A DNA stretch of 64,000 nucleotides from Gammaproteobacteria bacterium (GCA_021772935.1 JAJFLA010000031.1:47000-110999), one strand, 5' to 3'. Shown: positions 9,004 through 17,896, counted from the first letter of the stretch. The notes: generated by a model not told the origin, from the sequence alone. Translations and numbers: made by a program.

Positions 9004-9091
9004 AAAACGCGCCTGAATGCACCGGTTTTCAGGGACCAGATACCTCAATCAACATTGATTTGACCCGTCCTAATACAAAAGGAAATATCCA

Positions 9092-10087
9092 ATGAGTAAC
9101 CCAATATCCACGACCTTTAAAGTACTTGCGGTCGCTATTATCACGCTACCGTTTATGTCGGTGGTTAATGCCCAGGATGCTGCGCCGAAGAAGCCGACCG
9201 GTCCCGCTATCTCCTCAGAGTTTCCATTTGGGGCTCACTATATCCAGGTAAAGGGATCGAAGATGCATTACATCGATGAGGGTGAAGGTGACCCGATTCT
9301 GTTCCTGCATGGCAACCCGACGTCTTCATATCTCTGGCGAAACATCATCCCCTATGTGACACCACACGGAAGGGCTATCGCCGTCGATCTGATCGGAATG
9401 GGAAAATCAGGAAAACCAGACATTGATTATCGCTTGGCAACCCATGCTGAATATCTTGAAGCATTCATCAATGCGCTTAAACTCACAAACATCACGCTGG
9501 TCATCCACGACTGGGGCTCCGCGCTTGGAATGGATTTCGCGCGACGCAACCCGGACCGGGTTAAAGCTATTGTTTTCATGGAAGCGATCGTGGCGCCAGC
9601 GATGCCTATCCCCAGTTATGAAGCGATGGGTCCTGGCGGCGAGTTCTTTCGCAATGTACGGACAGCGGGTGTCGGCGAAGAAATGATTCTGCAAAACAAT
9701 TTGTTCGTGGAAGTGGTATTGCCGGAAATGGGTACTGTGCGTCAATTAACCGAAACAGAGCTGCAAGCTTATCGCTCGCCCTATCTCACCCCTGAAAGCC
9801 GCAAGCCAACACTTGTTTGGCCGCGCGAAATACCCATCGCGGGCGAGCCCGCTGACGTATTGGCGATCATCGAACGCAATGGCGTATGGCTGCACGAAAC
9901 GATTATTCCGAAGTTAATGTTTTATGCTGATCCAGGTGCGTTCGGCGGTCCTGAAGTCGCGACCTATTTCGCAGAAAACCTGAAGAATATAGAAACAAAC
10001 TACGTAGGGCCTGGTTATCACTATATTCAGGAAGACCACCCGCACATGATAGGAAGGGCGCTCGCCGACTGGCTTCGCAGGCAATGA
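9092..10087 (+). CDS. Haloalkane dehalogenase, HLD-II type, with signal peptide
   Basis: Haloalkane dehalogenases hydrolyse carbon-halogen bonds to an alcohol and halide. In this 331-residue alpha/beta hydrolase every HLD-II catalytic residue is visible. They are the halide-binding Asn75 in LFLHGNPTSSYLWRN, nucleophile Asp140 and halide-binding Trp141 in IHDWGS, Glu164 in FMEAIV and His310 in GYHYIQED. The spacings match DhaA-type enzymes. A signal peptide (hydrophobic core to about residue 24, cleavage near VNA/QD at 27) predicts export, which is unusual because characterised HLDs are mostly cytoplasmic. It is last in the putative LysR-controlled operon, 88 bases after the SDR. Confidence 0.87.
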   Translation: MSNPISTTFKVLAVAIITLPFMSVVNAQDAAPKKPTGPAISSEFPFGAHYIQVKGSKMHYIDEGEGDPILFLHGNPTSSYLWRNIIPYVTPHGRAIAVDLIGMGKSGKPDIDYRLATHAEYLEAFINALKLTNITLVIHDWGSALGMDFARRNPDRVKAIVFMEAIVAPAMPIPSYEAMGPGGEFFRNVRTAGVGEEMILQNNLFVEVVLPEMGTVRQLTETELQAYRSPYLTPESRKPTLVWPREIPIAGEPADVLAIIERNGVWLHETIIPKLMFYADPGAFGGPEVATYFAENLKNIETNYVGPGYHYIQEDHPHMIGRALADWLRRQ

Positions 10088-10190
10088 AAAGCAAGCGGTG
10101 CGCGGTAACCCTTAAAAAACATTGCCAGGAGGGACGACGTAGTTTTTCCGATGAAGCGTTACACATCCTTAAAAGGTCAACAAGCAACGG

Positions 10191-11156
10191 TTAGAACGAG
10201 ACTTTTGTCCTGGTTAATGATGTCTTGCGTCGAGACTCGCCGGGCGTCTCATGGGTCGTTTTTTTATACGCCTTTCTAAAAGCAGCTTCTGATTCGTAAC
10301 CGCATTGCTCGGCTATGTCTATCATCGGCTGCTTAGTAGTTTCTAACAGTTGCTTTGCTTCGCGCATTCGCCAGGCCGTCAAATACTGCATTGCCGGCAA
10401 TCCAACCAACTCATTGAACCTTTGAGCAAAAGACGACCGCCCCATTGCTGCTATTTGCGCTAGCGTTTCCAAGGACCAATGCTTTTCTGGTTGCTTATGA
10501 ATGACTGCCAAAGCTTTGCTTATTTTGTCATCAAATAATGCAACCAGAAGACCTGTCTCCAGCTTCCCTGTTTTTATTTGTTGTCTTATGATTTGAACAA
10601 AAAGTAAATAAGCAAGTTGGTTAATGACTGAATAATAGCCCGGTAGTGCTTGATTAATTTCATTGATGATGAGATCAATCAGAGTCCGGAATTGTGGGTT
10701 TCTGCTTTGTTCCGATAAATCTAACACGATCACAGCAGGCAAAGAGTCGAGCAAGGGCCAAGCCGCTTTATTCTGAAATTCAAAAAAACCGCACACCATA
10801 TTCGTGCTTGGACCATCTTGTTTACTTGTTTTGGCGTTGATTAACGCTCTGTTGGGTAATTCTGATGAACTGGCCACAATATGTTGAGCGTCTCGTGGAA
10901 AAACAACCAGATCACCTGTTGACAAGAGCTGTTTGTCCCGTCCTTTGAAGTGCAACCAGGCATTACCCTTACCTATTAAATGAAAAGGGATCCGACGACT
11001 GCCCGATGTATCGACAGCCCAGGCGCCGCAGTATTCTTCATTTAGGTAAATTTCTGCTTCAAGTTGAAGACGGGAAAGCACAAAGCTTAATGCGTCTGGG
11101 TTAGTAATATAGCTTGCGTTTGGACGATTAGACATAAATTGTACACTATTTGGCAT
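10191..11156 (-). CDS. AraC-family transcriptional regulator with N-terminal cupin
   Basis: This 321-residue protein has an N-terminal cupin-type sensor (about residues 20-200, including GNAWLHFKGRDKQLLSTGDL). A C-terminal AraC DNA-binding domain follows (SLETLAQIAAMGRSSFAQRF, then IDIAEQCGYESEAAFRKAYK). It matches the AraC/cupin_6 arrangement. It is divergent from the secreted protein gene at 11263 across about 100 bases and may control it. Two N-terminal methionines (1 and 8) are possible starts, neither with a strong ribosome-binding sequence. Confidence 0.9.
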   Translation of the reverse strand: MPNSVQFMSNRPNASYITNPDALSFVLSRLQLEAEIYLNEEYCGAWAVDTSGSRRIPFHLIGKGNAWLHFKGRDKQLLSTGDLVVFPRDAQHIVASSSELPNRALINAKTSKQDGPSTNMVCGFFEFQNKAAWPLLDSLPAVIVLDLSEQSRNPQFRTLIDLIINEINQALPGYYSVINQLAYLLFVQIIRQQIKTGKLETGLLVALFDDKISKALAVIHKQPEKHWSLETLAQIAAMGRSSFAQRFNELVGLPAMQYLTAWRMREAKQLLETTKQPMIDIAEQCGYESEAAFRKAYKKTTHETPGESRRKTSLTRTKVSF

Positions 11157-11262
11157 GGATGGTATGGCGTTGCTGGATTATAGTGTCGTCAGTGGTTGAG
11201 GGCAACGTATAGTGCCTTTTGATTACAGCAACCCCTTGTACCCAAATTTTGAGGACCAGAAT

Positions 11263-11652
11263 ATGAAACTTGTAAGTTCTTTATTTATTCACACAGCTGT
11301 TACTTTTTTGATGATTGCCGGATTCACTACATCTGCTTTGGCCGACACGCCAACAACGCGCGCAGATGGTGTTACGGTAATACACCTCGATGAATATAAT
11401 GGCTATTTTGCCGCAGAAGAAACCATTGCTGGTTTGAAATCAGGTGAGTACGAATTTGTAATAACCAACAAATCTGACAAGTTAGTAGGATTTCAAATTC
11501 AAGCAATTGGAAACAAAGGCGAGAACCTGGATATGTTTCCTTTGGACCCGGGTCAAACACGCATTTCAAAGGTAACAATAGGCGATGATGGTGTCCGTTA
11601 TCGTTGTCCAATAAACCCAACACCTTGGTATGACCTGGACGTCATCAAGTAA
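11263..11652 (+). CDS. Secreted cupredoxin-like small protein
   Basis: This 129-residue protein has an N-terminal signal peptide (MKLVSSLFIHTAVTFLMIAG, cleavage near ALA/DTP) and a beta-rich domain ending RYRCPINPTPWYDLDVIK. The outline (EYEFVITNKSDKLVGFQIQ, then a DPGQT turn) resembles cupredoxin folds. However, only one Cys is present and no nearby His or Met completes a type 1 copper site, so copper binding is doubtful. GAGGA precedes ATG 11263. It is divergent from the AraC regulator and closed by a clear terminator at 11717. Confidence 0.65.
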   Translation: MKLVSSLFIHTAVTFLMIAGFTTSALADTPTTRADGVTVIHLDEYNGYFAAEETIAGLKSGEYEFVITNKSDKLVGFQIQAIGNKGENLDMFPLDPGQTRISKVTIGDDGVRYRCPINPTPWYDLDVIK

Positions 11653-11716
11653 AAGCAGCTTAATGATTATTTCCATTTAAGTCAGCAAAGCAACAGGCTT
11701 GAAAGAGTTTCACGGT

Positions 11717-11755
11717 CATCCTGGTTAACTGTCGTTGTTAGCCAGGATGGTTTTT
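11717..11755 (+). terminator. Rho-independent terminator after the cupredoxin-like gene
   Basis: CATCCTGGTTAAC and GTTAGCCAGGATG form a 13-base-pair stem with one mismatch around the 7-base loop TGTCGTT. A GTTTTTG tract follows. It lies 65 bases after the stop codon. Confidence 0.85.
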
Positions 11756-11858
11756 GTGATAAAAACAAAAGTTAAAAAGACCGGGGCCCATTTTCCCAAA
11801 GATGATAAACACAAGATTAGTAGCCAGCTGGTGAATTCAACCAGTAAGGAGTACAAAA

Positions 11859-12503
11859 ATGCTAAATATAGATTTCTCGAAACGGGTGTTTATTAACACC
11901 GACGAACAAGATTGGTTGGCCAGCCCAAGACCCGGTGTCTGGCGCAAACCATTAGCGCGAGAAGAAGCCGAGCGCGGTCATGCGACCAGCGTTGTACGTT
12001 ATGATCCCGGCGCCAGTTTTTCAGCGCATGATCATCCCTTGGGCGAAGAAATCCTGGTTCTGAAAGGCGTGTTTTCCGACGAAACGGGAGACTATCCGGC
12101 GGGAACGTATTTTCGTAACCCCGAAGGGTTTCGACACGCACCTTTTAGTAAAGAGGGCTGTGTTATCTTGGTTAAGCTGCATCAATTTCAAACTAATGAC
12201 ACTCAACATATTTGCATTGATACCGATACCGCCGTGTGGTCCCGAGGCCATGGTAATTTGCAGGTATTGTCATTACACGAATTTAATGGTGAATCGGTAG
12301 CGTTAGTTCGGTGGCCAACCGGGGAACACTTTCAATCGCACGCACACTTTGGCGGCGAAGAAATTTACGTTATCAGTGGGGAGCTAATTGACGAGCACGG
12401 TCGATACCCTGCCGGTAGTTGGATTAGAAGCCCCCACTTGAGTAGACATGATCCTTATGTAAACCAAGATACTTTGATTTGGGTAAAGGTTGGGCACTTA
12501 TAA
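11859..12503 (+). CDS. Two-domain cupin protein (ChrR-like cupin)
   Basis: This 214-residue protein contains two tandem cupin domains. The first has FSAHDHPLGEEILVLKG (near residue 55) and the second FQSHAHFGGEEIYVISGE (near residue 160). Each supplies the HxHxxxEE metal-binding pattern, so two metal sites are likely. The sequence resembles the zinc-binding C-terminal cupin of ChrR anti-sigma factors, but the N-terminal anti-sigma helix domain is absent. It is therefore probably an enzyme or sensor rather than an anti-sigma factor. It stands alone, convergent with hdrB 50 bases away. Confidence 0.8.
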   Translation: MLNIDFSKRVFINTDEQDWLASPRPGVWRKPLAREEAERGHATSVVRYDPGASFSAHDHPLGEEILVLKGVFSDETGDYPAGTYFRNPEGFRHAPFSKEGCVILVKLHQFQTNDTQHICIDTDTAVWSRGHGNLQVLSLHEFNGESVALVRWPTGEHFQSHAHFGGEEIYVISGELIDEHGRYPAGSWIRSPHLSRHDPYVNQDTLIWVKVGHL

Positions 12504-12553
12504 CTTTTTTAAGACATTACGGACACTCATGTTTCCAGGTTATCCGGGGGCAC

Positions 12554-13483
12554 TTACTCCCTGACCAGGATATTCAGTTTTTCAGAACGAATGGTATTCC
12601 GGTGCAGGCCAGCGTCTTTCTTTGCATCCAGGCCGAAGGCCTTCGCCATCAACTGGCTGTAGAACACTACCGGGATGTTGAAATTAGTGCCAAACTTTTT
12701 GTTAATAGCGGGCTGATACATTTCTACATTGGTCTGGCACAGCGGGCATGGCGTCGAGATGACATCGGCGCCAGAGTCTTGAGCGGCCTGCAGGATATCC
12801 CTGATCAGGTGAAGCGTTTTTTCTGGTGAAATGACCGCAACGGAACCACCGCAGCAGCTTGTTTTGAGATCGAAGTCCACCGCCTCCGCGCCACACGCTT
12901 CGGCAAACTGGTCCAGGAATTTGGGATCATCAAATGTGTCGTATTTTCCGCCAGACTCGGTGTTGGCAAATGGTCGGACCGTCTGACAGCCCACATAACC
13001 TGCCACTTTCAGGCCTTCCAGAGGCTTTGTTACACGTGCCTTGATCTTGTCGATACCAACTTCGTTAACGATGACTTCGCAAGCATGGCGAACTTGCAGA
13101 TTGGCCTCATAAGACATATCGGCGGCGGATAGAGATTCGTTTACTTTGCCACGCAGGGTGATATCGGCTTTGATTCTTTCGTTGGCACCATGAGTGTTCA
13201 GGTAACAGGCTGCGCAACCCGTAATCACATCTGTAGCCTGCTGCTGTTCCGCTTTTGCGAGGTTACGTCCCGACAAGGCCGTGGTAGGTAATGGCCCACC
13301 ACCGATATTACCCACCGATGCTCCGCAACAGTTCCAGTCATTGATCTCTTCCATTTCAAGACCAAGCGCGGGAACGATGGCGCGTAGCGAAGAATCAAGG
13401 TGCTTGGAGCTACCCTGTGAACTGCAGCCGGGATAATAGACAAATTTCTTTTTGCCGCTTTTATTCATGTTGCTGTCACTCAT
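12554..13483 (-). CDS. hdrB: HdrB-like CCG-domain subunit of the Qmo/Hdr electron-transfer complex
   Basis: This 309-residue protein resembles heterodisulfide reductase subunit B. It has two complete cysteine-rich CCG motifs: Cys20, Cys52-53, Cys90 and Cys93, then Cys166, Cys210-211, Cys246 and Cys249. In HdrB such motifs bind unusual noncubane [4Fe-4S] clusters. It is the last gene of qmoA-qmoB-hdrC-hdrB; its ATG overlaps the hdrC TGA by four bases. Here it probably replaces, with HdrC, the membrane subunit QmoC that passes electrons between AprAB-QmoAB and quinones. Its actual electron partner cannot be seen. There is no membrane segment. Confidence 0.9.
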   Translation of the reverse strand: MSDSNMNKSGKKKFVYYPGCSSQGSSKHLDSSLRAIVPALGLEMEEINDWNCCGASVGNIGGGPLPTTALSGRNLAKAEQQQATDVITGCAACYLNTHGANERIKADITLRGKVNESLSAADMSYEANLQVRHACEVIVNEVGIDKIKARVTKPLEGLKVAGYVGCQTVRPFANTESGGKYDTFDDPKFLDQFAEACGAEAVDFDLKTSCCGGSVAVISPEKTLHLIRDILQAAQDSGADVISTPCPLCQTNVEMYQPAINKKFGTNFNIPVVFYSQLMAKAFGLDAKKDAGLHRNTIRSEKLNILVRE

Positions 13484-14094
13484 GATTCCGCTCCACCCTG
13501 TTTGTCGCGCATTTCAATTTCTGTGGCCTTTTCCAGGATCGCCCGGAGACCTTTATTGTCAGATACTTTGTGCGGCAGACCCACATGCATGCGCCCTTTC
13601 ATGACCATACCCAGGGCGATCTTCAGGTTATCCAGAGACTTTTTGATTCCGGCTATAAAACCAAATGAAAAGTAATACTTTGCTGTCACCAGTCTTTCGT
13701 CGGTACGACCAAAATGTGTCACGCTCCACCAGAATGAGTGCGCAAAGCGGGCGGTGTCTACTTCACTGGCGTAGCCAAGAGCCACGGCCTTGGCTGCCAG
13801 ACCCTGCACCACGTGAGTGACTGGAATCCCACGGGGACAACGGACGGTGCAACGGTAGCATGAGGTACAGTTCCATAAAGTGTTGGATTGAAACACCGCT
13901 TCTTTCATTCCGGCCCGGACCATCATGATCAGTTTGCGTGGCCCGTGGTCCATCTCGGTACCAATTGGACATGAGCCAGAACAAGCGCCGCACTGCATAC
14001 ACATCGAAAGTTTGTCGCCACCCTTTACGTTTTGGTAAACCCAGCGGGCAAAGCCCAGGTCGTATTTTTGGCTGGTATCGGACGAAACGGCCAT
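13480..14094 (-). CDS. hdrC: HdrC-like iron-sulfur subunit of the Qmo/Hdr complex
   Basis: This 204-residue HdrC-type ferredoxin subunit has two [4Fe-4S] motifs, CMQCGACSGSCP (near residues 32-43) and CTSCYRCTVRCP (near residues 76-87). ATG 14094 lies just after the qmoB stop and behind an AAAGGA sequence, so it is preferred over the TTG at 14100. The hydrophobic stretch near residues 135-150 is too short and too charged to be a clear membrane anchor. In methanogens HdrC passes electrons to HdrB; here it links QmoAB to HdrB. It lacks the cytochrome b-like membrane domain that QmoC fuses to an HdrC-like part. Confidence 0.9.
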   Translation of the reverse strand: MAVSSDTSQKYDLGFARWVYQNVKGGDKLSMCMQCGACSGSCPIGTEMDHGPRKLIMMVRAGMKEAVFQSNTLWNCTSCYRCTVRCPRGIPVTHVVQGLAAKAVALGYASEVDTARFAHSFWWSVTHFGRTDERLVTAKYYFSFGFIAGIKKSLDNLKIALGMVMKGRMHVGLPHKVSDNKGLRAILEKATEIEMRDKQGGAES

Positions 14095-14096
14095 GA

Positions 14097-16406
14097 TCAA
14101 AATCCTTTAAACGGGTTAAACCCGATTCCTTCGATGGTTTCAACAAAGCCATCGATGACATCTGGAATACTGTGTGAATCAGCGATCGAAATTTCTGCCA
14201 TTGTCACCCGCTCCTCTTCCAACATCAGGCTTTTCAAAGTCTCACCGATTTTGGAAAGGCGCTCTTTGGCCAGGGCGCTGCCTTTGACATAGTGACACTG
14301 GTAGTCGTCACCGGACTTGCAGCCCATCAACATGATGCCGTCAAACCCTTTCTCCAGGGCGGTCGCGACCCACAACAAGGGCACCGAGCCGAGGCAACGC
14401 ACTGGGATGACCCGTATAAAAGCACTGTACTGATAGCGGTTTAGACCAGCCATATCCAATGCCGGGTAGGCATCATTCTCGCAAGCGAAAATCAAGATAC
14501 GCGGTTTTTCATCAAACTCATCCGGCACCTCTACGGCATCGATCATGCCAAGAACCATATTGGGGCTGTAATTATCGAAGCTGATGGTGCGCACTGGGCA
14601 GGCACCCATGCAGGTGCCACAACGTCGACAGCGTGATTCAATCAATATGGGGAAGCTGTTTTCATCCTCCTCGATCGCGCCGAACGGACATTCAATGGTG
14701 CAGCGGCGGCACTTGGTGCAGGTGTCAAGGCCGATTTTGGGAAAAGAGAGATCACCAACACGCGGGTGCATCGCAGCACCTCGAGCCGCACCCTCAATGG
14801 ACTGGATGGCTTTGAGTATGGCACCGGCGGCATCTTCGGATGCTTCTGCCATATCCATGGGTCGGCGCACCGGCCCGCAGGTATATATCCCCGTTCTGCG
14901 GGTCTCATACGGAAAGCAGATGTAGTGCGAATCGGAAAAACCATCTACCAGCATTGGAATATGTGGTCCTTGCACGTACTGCAGGTTGAGCAGGGGTCCT
15001 CCGGGCAAAGCAGCACTCACCGGTTCGCTTGCTTGCGCTTGCTCTGCGGTGGGGGGTACGACTTCCTTGGCGTCGTTGTCGATAATCTTGATGGCAAGTG
15101 ATAGCGGCGTATTGGGGTTGACGTCGTCAAGCAGTTGCTCAGCACCGTTTTCGGCGGGTTCGATTTCCGGGTTGGTCGAGTTGGGTACCATGCCAGTGGC
15201 CAGCACAACCATGTCCAGCCCCTGCAAGGTGACCTCCTGACCGAGCATGACATCGTCATAGGTCACCCCGAGGTCTGCGGACACGCTTTTGACTTTACCT
15301 TTGATGAACACGACCCCGGCTTTTTGGGCCTGGCGATAAAACTCCTCCGCGGTGCCGGGGGTACGCAGCTCATCGAACAGGACATATACGCTTGCTGCGG
15401 GATCCGTTTGCATGATTTGCAAGGCTTGTTTTATCGAAACCTCGCAGCATACAGAAGAACAATAGGGCAAATGATCGGGGTCACGAGAGCCGGCGCACTG
15501 TACAAACATAACGGTTTTTGCTGGCTTGTTATCGGACCGGCGTTGCAAGGACTCGTTAGTCAGCAGTTCCTCCAATTCAATACCTGTCACCACATCGGTG
15601 TTCAGACCATAACCGAGGTGCACAAGGTTGTTGGCATCGTAGGGTCGCCAGCCGGTTGCTACTACGATCGCACCCACGTGCTCAACGCGCGAGCTGCCAT
15701 CCTGGCTCAGCGTGACATTGAATTTACCAGGGCCGCCTTCAGTTTTCGTTACCAATGAACCCGTGAGGACCGTAATGGCGGGTTCCGCCTCCACTGTGGT
15801 GATCAATTCGTTGATGGTGTTCGGCTGGGGATCACGATATGGCGGCAGGTGAGGCAAGGTTTTTGACCATTTGTTGGCCCAGCCTCCCAGCTGGTTGTCG
15901 CGCTCCACCAGTAATACCTCGTAACCGGTATTTGCTGCCGCTAGCGCAGCATTCAACCCGGTTGAGCCGCCGCCGAGGACCAATATAGTATGGCTGTATT
16001 CGCCCTCTGGGGCGGCCACGGTAGGCACGGTTCCCGCCGCCTGGGTGATGGCCATGCGCAGGTAGTCATTGGCTAGCATCTGGGTGTCTTCCTCGCCTGC
16101 TGGCTGAGCCCAAACTACCTGTTCACGCAAATTGGCGCGGATGGCGGGTGTGCCTTCAAAAGTAAACTGGTCGGTCATGACACGAGGCGAGCATGCAGCA
16201 ACAATGGGCTGATTTACGTTACCGGCAGCCAGGTCGGCTTCAATCAACGCGCGGCCTTCGTCGCCACACAGGAAAGCATGTTGACGGCAAACGGGCACTT
16301 TGTACTCCTTGCCTGCGACCTGCTCCAACGCGTCCAGAGAAATGGACTCGCCGATGCCGCAGCCACCGCACAGGTATACGCCGGGGTTCAAGATTTGATT
16401 ATTCAT
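14097..16406 (-). CDS. qmoB: QmoB: HdrA-like flavoprotein with MvhD-like C-terminal domain
   Basis: QmoB is the large subunit of the quinone-interacting oxidoreductase that exchanges electrons with adenylylsulfate reductase. The order in 769 residues is as follows. An N-terminal Cys-rich segment (YLCGGCGIGES) comes first, then an FAD domain (ILVLGGGSTGLNAALAAANTG, near residue 141) and VQCAGSRDPDHLPYCSSVCC. Two ferredoxin motifs (CTKCRRCTIECP, CRRCGTCMGACP) follow near residues 590-630. Last is an MvhD-like domain with FACEND, RCLGSV and GCKSGDDYQCHY. The length and domain order match QmoB. It overlaps qmoA and abuts hdrC, so all four are one operon. Confidence 0.93.
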   Translation of the reverse strand: MNNQILNPGVYLCGGCGIGESISLDALEQVAGKEYKVPVCRQHAFLCGDEGRALIEADLAAGNVNQPIVAACSPRVMTDQFTFEGTPAIRANLREQVVWAQPAGEEDTQMLANDYLRMAITQAAGTVPTVAAPEGEYSHTILVLGGGSTGLNAALAAANTGYEVLLVERDNQLGGWANKWSKTLPHLPPYRDPQPNTINELITTVEAEPAITVLTGSLVTKTEGGPGKFNVTLSQDGSSRVEHVGAIVVATGWRPYDANNLVHLGYGLNTDVVTGIELEELLTNESLQRRSDNKPAKTVMFVQCAGSRDPDHLPYCSSVCCEVSIKQALQIMQTDPAASVYVLFDELRTPGTAEEFYRQAQKAGVVFIKGKVKSVSADLGVTYDDVMLGQEVTLQGLDMVVLATGMVPNSTNPEIEPAENGAEQLLDDVNPNTPLSLAIKIIDNDAKEVVPPTAEQAQASEPVSAALPGGPLLNLQYVQGPHIPMLVDGFSDSHYICFPYETRRTGIYTCGPVRRPMDMAEASEDAAGAILKAIQSIEGAARGAAMHPRVGDLSFPKIGLDTCTKCRRCTIECPFGAIEEDENSFPILIESRCRRCGTCMGACPVRTISFDNYSPNMVLGMIDAVEVPDEFDEKPRILIFACENDAYPALDMAGLNRYQYSAFIRVIPVRCLGSVPLLWVATALEKGFDGIMLMGCKSGDDYQCHYVKGSALAKERLSKIGETLKSLMLEEERVTMAEISIADSHSIPDVIDGFVETIEGIGFNPFKGF

Positions 16407-17695
16407 TCTAGTGCCCCTGATTGAGCAGTAGCCTTTCGAACCGCCTGGATGGCACTCAAAGCTGCGGCAGTAGCCGATTGAACTGACATGGAAACATCCA
16501 GCGGACCACCCGCAACGCCGGCCGATGACAGGCCCGGCTCATCACCCGGTAGTGGGACGATAAAACCGTAATCGTCACGGCTTCCCATGTGTGGGGCATC
16601 GGTATCGGTCAGTGCGCTGGGTTCCATGCCAAGGGCAAGCACGACCAGATCATAAGACCTCGCGTAGACTTCCCGGCTGATGGTGTCTTCCCCACAAACA
16701 ACCGGTGTGCCGTCTTCTTCAATCTCGACATGACCGGGTTTGGACTTGATAAAGTTTACTTGCGGGTCGGCGCTGACACGCCGATAAAAGGCTTCCAGCC
16801 TGTCGTGTGCCCGGATGTCTATATAGTAGATATCGACCACCGCATCTGTATATTGCTCGCGCACGTACACCGCGTGCTTCATTGAGCCAAGACAGCAAAT
16901 ACGTGAACAATAGGGCAGGTGATTGGTATCACGCGATCCGGCGCACTGAATCAATGCGACCCGCTTGGCGGGCTCCCCGTTTGAGGGGCGCAGGATTTTG
17001 CCGCCAGTTGGGCCATCGTGCGCGGCCAGACGCTCCATCTCCAGGTTGTTGATGATGTCCGGGCTGGCACCATAGGAGTAAGGTGTGATTTTGGTAGCGT
17101 CATACGGCTTCCAACCGGTCGCCCAGATAACCGCGCCGATTTTGAGCTCGAATACCGATTCGGTATCGTCAAGATCGACAGCACCATACTTGCAGGCAGC
17201 CTTGATGTTGTCAGCATCGGGAGTGTCGATCACCTCGGGCGCTATCACAAATTTTTGCGGATAAGCGTGTTCGTGAGGCAAATAAGCGGCGCTTACTTTA
17301 TCCATGCCATAGTTGAAACTGTTGGAAACCCTGACATCAGTTGCTTTTGCACAATCACCGCAAGCCGTACATTTTTCATTGACGTAACGTGGTTTGGTTT
17401 TAACTAAAACCGTATAGTCACCCGCCTGGCCACTGAGCGACTCAACTTTGGCCATGGTGATGACCTTGATGCGAGGGTTTTTTCTGATTCTTTGGTAGTT
17501 GATTTCCAGACCGCAGGTCGGGTGACAAAGCTTGGGGAAATAGCGGCTGAAAGCTGAGACGCGGCCGCCAAGAGCCGGGCTTTGCTCCAGCAATATCACC
17601 TCATAACCGGTTTCTGCCGCTTCAACTGCGGCCGTGATGCCGGCGATACCACCACCTACAACCAGGATGGTTTGACTTGCTGGTCCTTGGTTCAA
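16403..17695 (-). CDS. qmoA: QmoA: HdrA-like FAD subunit of the Qmo complex
   Basis: This is a 430-residue HdrA-like flavoprotein. An FAD-binding ILVVGGGIAGITAAVEAAET opens it. GGRVSAFSRYFPKLCHPTCG, the Cys-containing CTACGDCAKATDV, and VALIQCAGSRDTNHLPYCSR with CC follow. QmoA, with QmoB, receives or donates electrons from AprAB. The start is TTG at 17695, supported by GGAGAG at correct spacing. It is the first gene of the minus-strand operon, divergent from sat over 214 bases that hold a perfect AT-rich palindrome. The length is close to the usual 410-430. Confidence 0.93.
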   Translation of the reverse strand: MNQGPASQTILVVGGGIAGITAAVEAAETGYEVILLEQSPALGGRVSAFSRYFPKLCHPTCGLEINYQRIRKNPRIKVITMAKVESLSGQAGDYTVLVKTKPRYVNEKCTACGDCAKATDVRVSNSFNYGMDKVSAAYLPHEHAYPQKFVIAPEVIDTPDADNIKAACKYGAVDLDDTESVFELKIGAVIWATGWKPYDATKITPYSYGASPDIINNLEMERLAAHDGPTGGKILRPSNGEPAKRVALIQCAGSRDTNHLPYCSRICCLGSMKHAVYVREQYTDAVVDIYYIDIRAHDRLEAFYRRVSADPQVNFIKSKPGHVEIEEDGTPVVCGEDTISREVYARSYDLVVLALGMEPSALTDTDAPHMGSRDDYGFIVPLPGDEPGLSSAGVAGGPLDVSMSVQSATAAALSAIQAVRKATAQSGALE

Positions 17696-17798
17696 CGTAA
17701 CTCTCCGCTTCGCTGTTATTCACCCTTAAGGCAGCCTTCAAAAAGCCGGTCCAGGTGAACCTGCCACGATAAAGGGCACCATCATTAACCCATAATAT

Positions 17799-17819
17799 AT
17801 TATATTTTGATAATATAAT
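17799..17819. promoter_or_regulatory. Perfect AT-rich inverted repeat in the qmoA/sat divergent promoter
   Basis: ATTATATT, a TTGAT spacer and AATATAAT form a perfect 8-base inverted repeat. It is placed 104 bases upstream of qmoA and 91 bases upstream of sat, in the only shared promoter region of the sulfur locus. This layout suits a regulator controlling both operons. It is not a match to FNR/CRP (TTGAT-N4-ATCAA). The regulator is unknown and none is encoded beside it. Confidence 0.5.
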
Positions 17820-17896
17820 CGATTCTAATGAAGTAAAGTTGTTGTTGAATGGTGGTACCCGCCCCTTTTATAGCGGGTTCAGTTTTAGCTTTTGAT

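Noticed and set aside
15135..15758. Long plus-strand frame of 207 codons inside qmoB
   Set aside because: It lies antisense to qmoB, which has complete family motifs in that stretch, and its own translation shows no domain. It is a shadow frame.
17799..17819. FNR/CRP site in the sat/qmoA region
   Set aside because: TTGAT is present but the required ATCAA partner at four bases is not; the perfect symmetry is a different motif.
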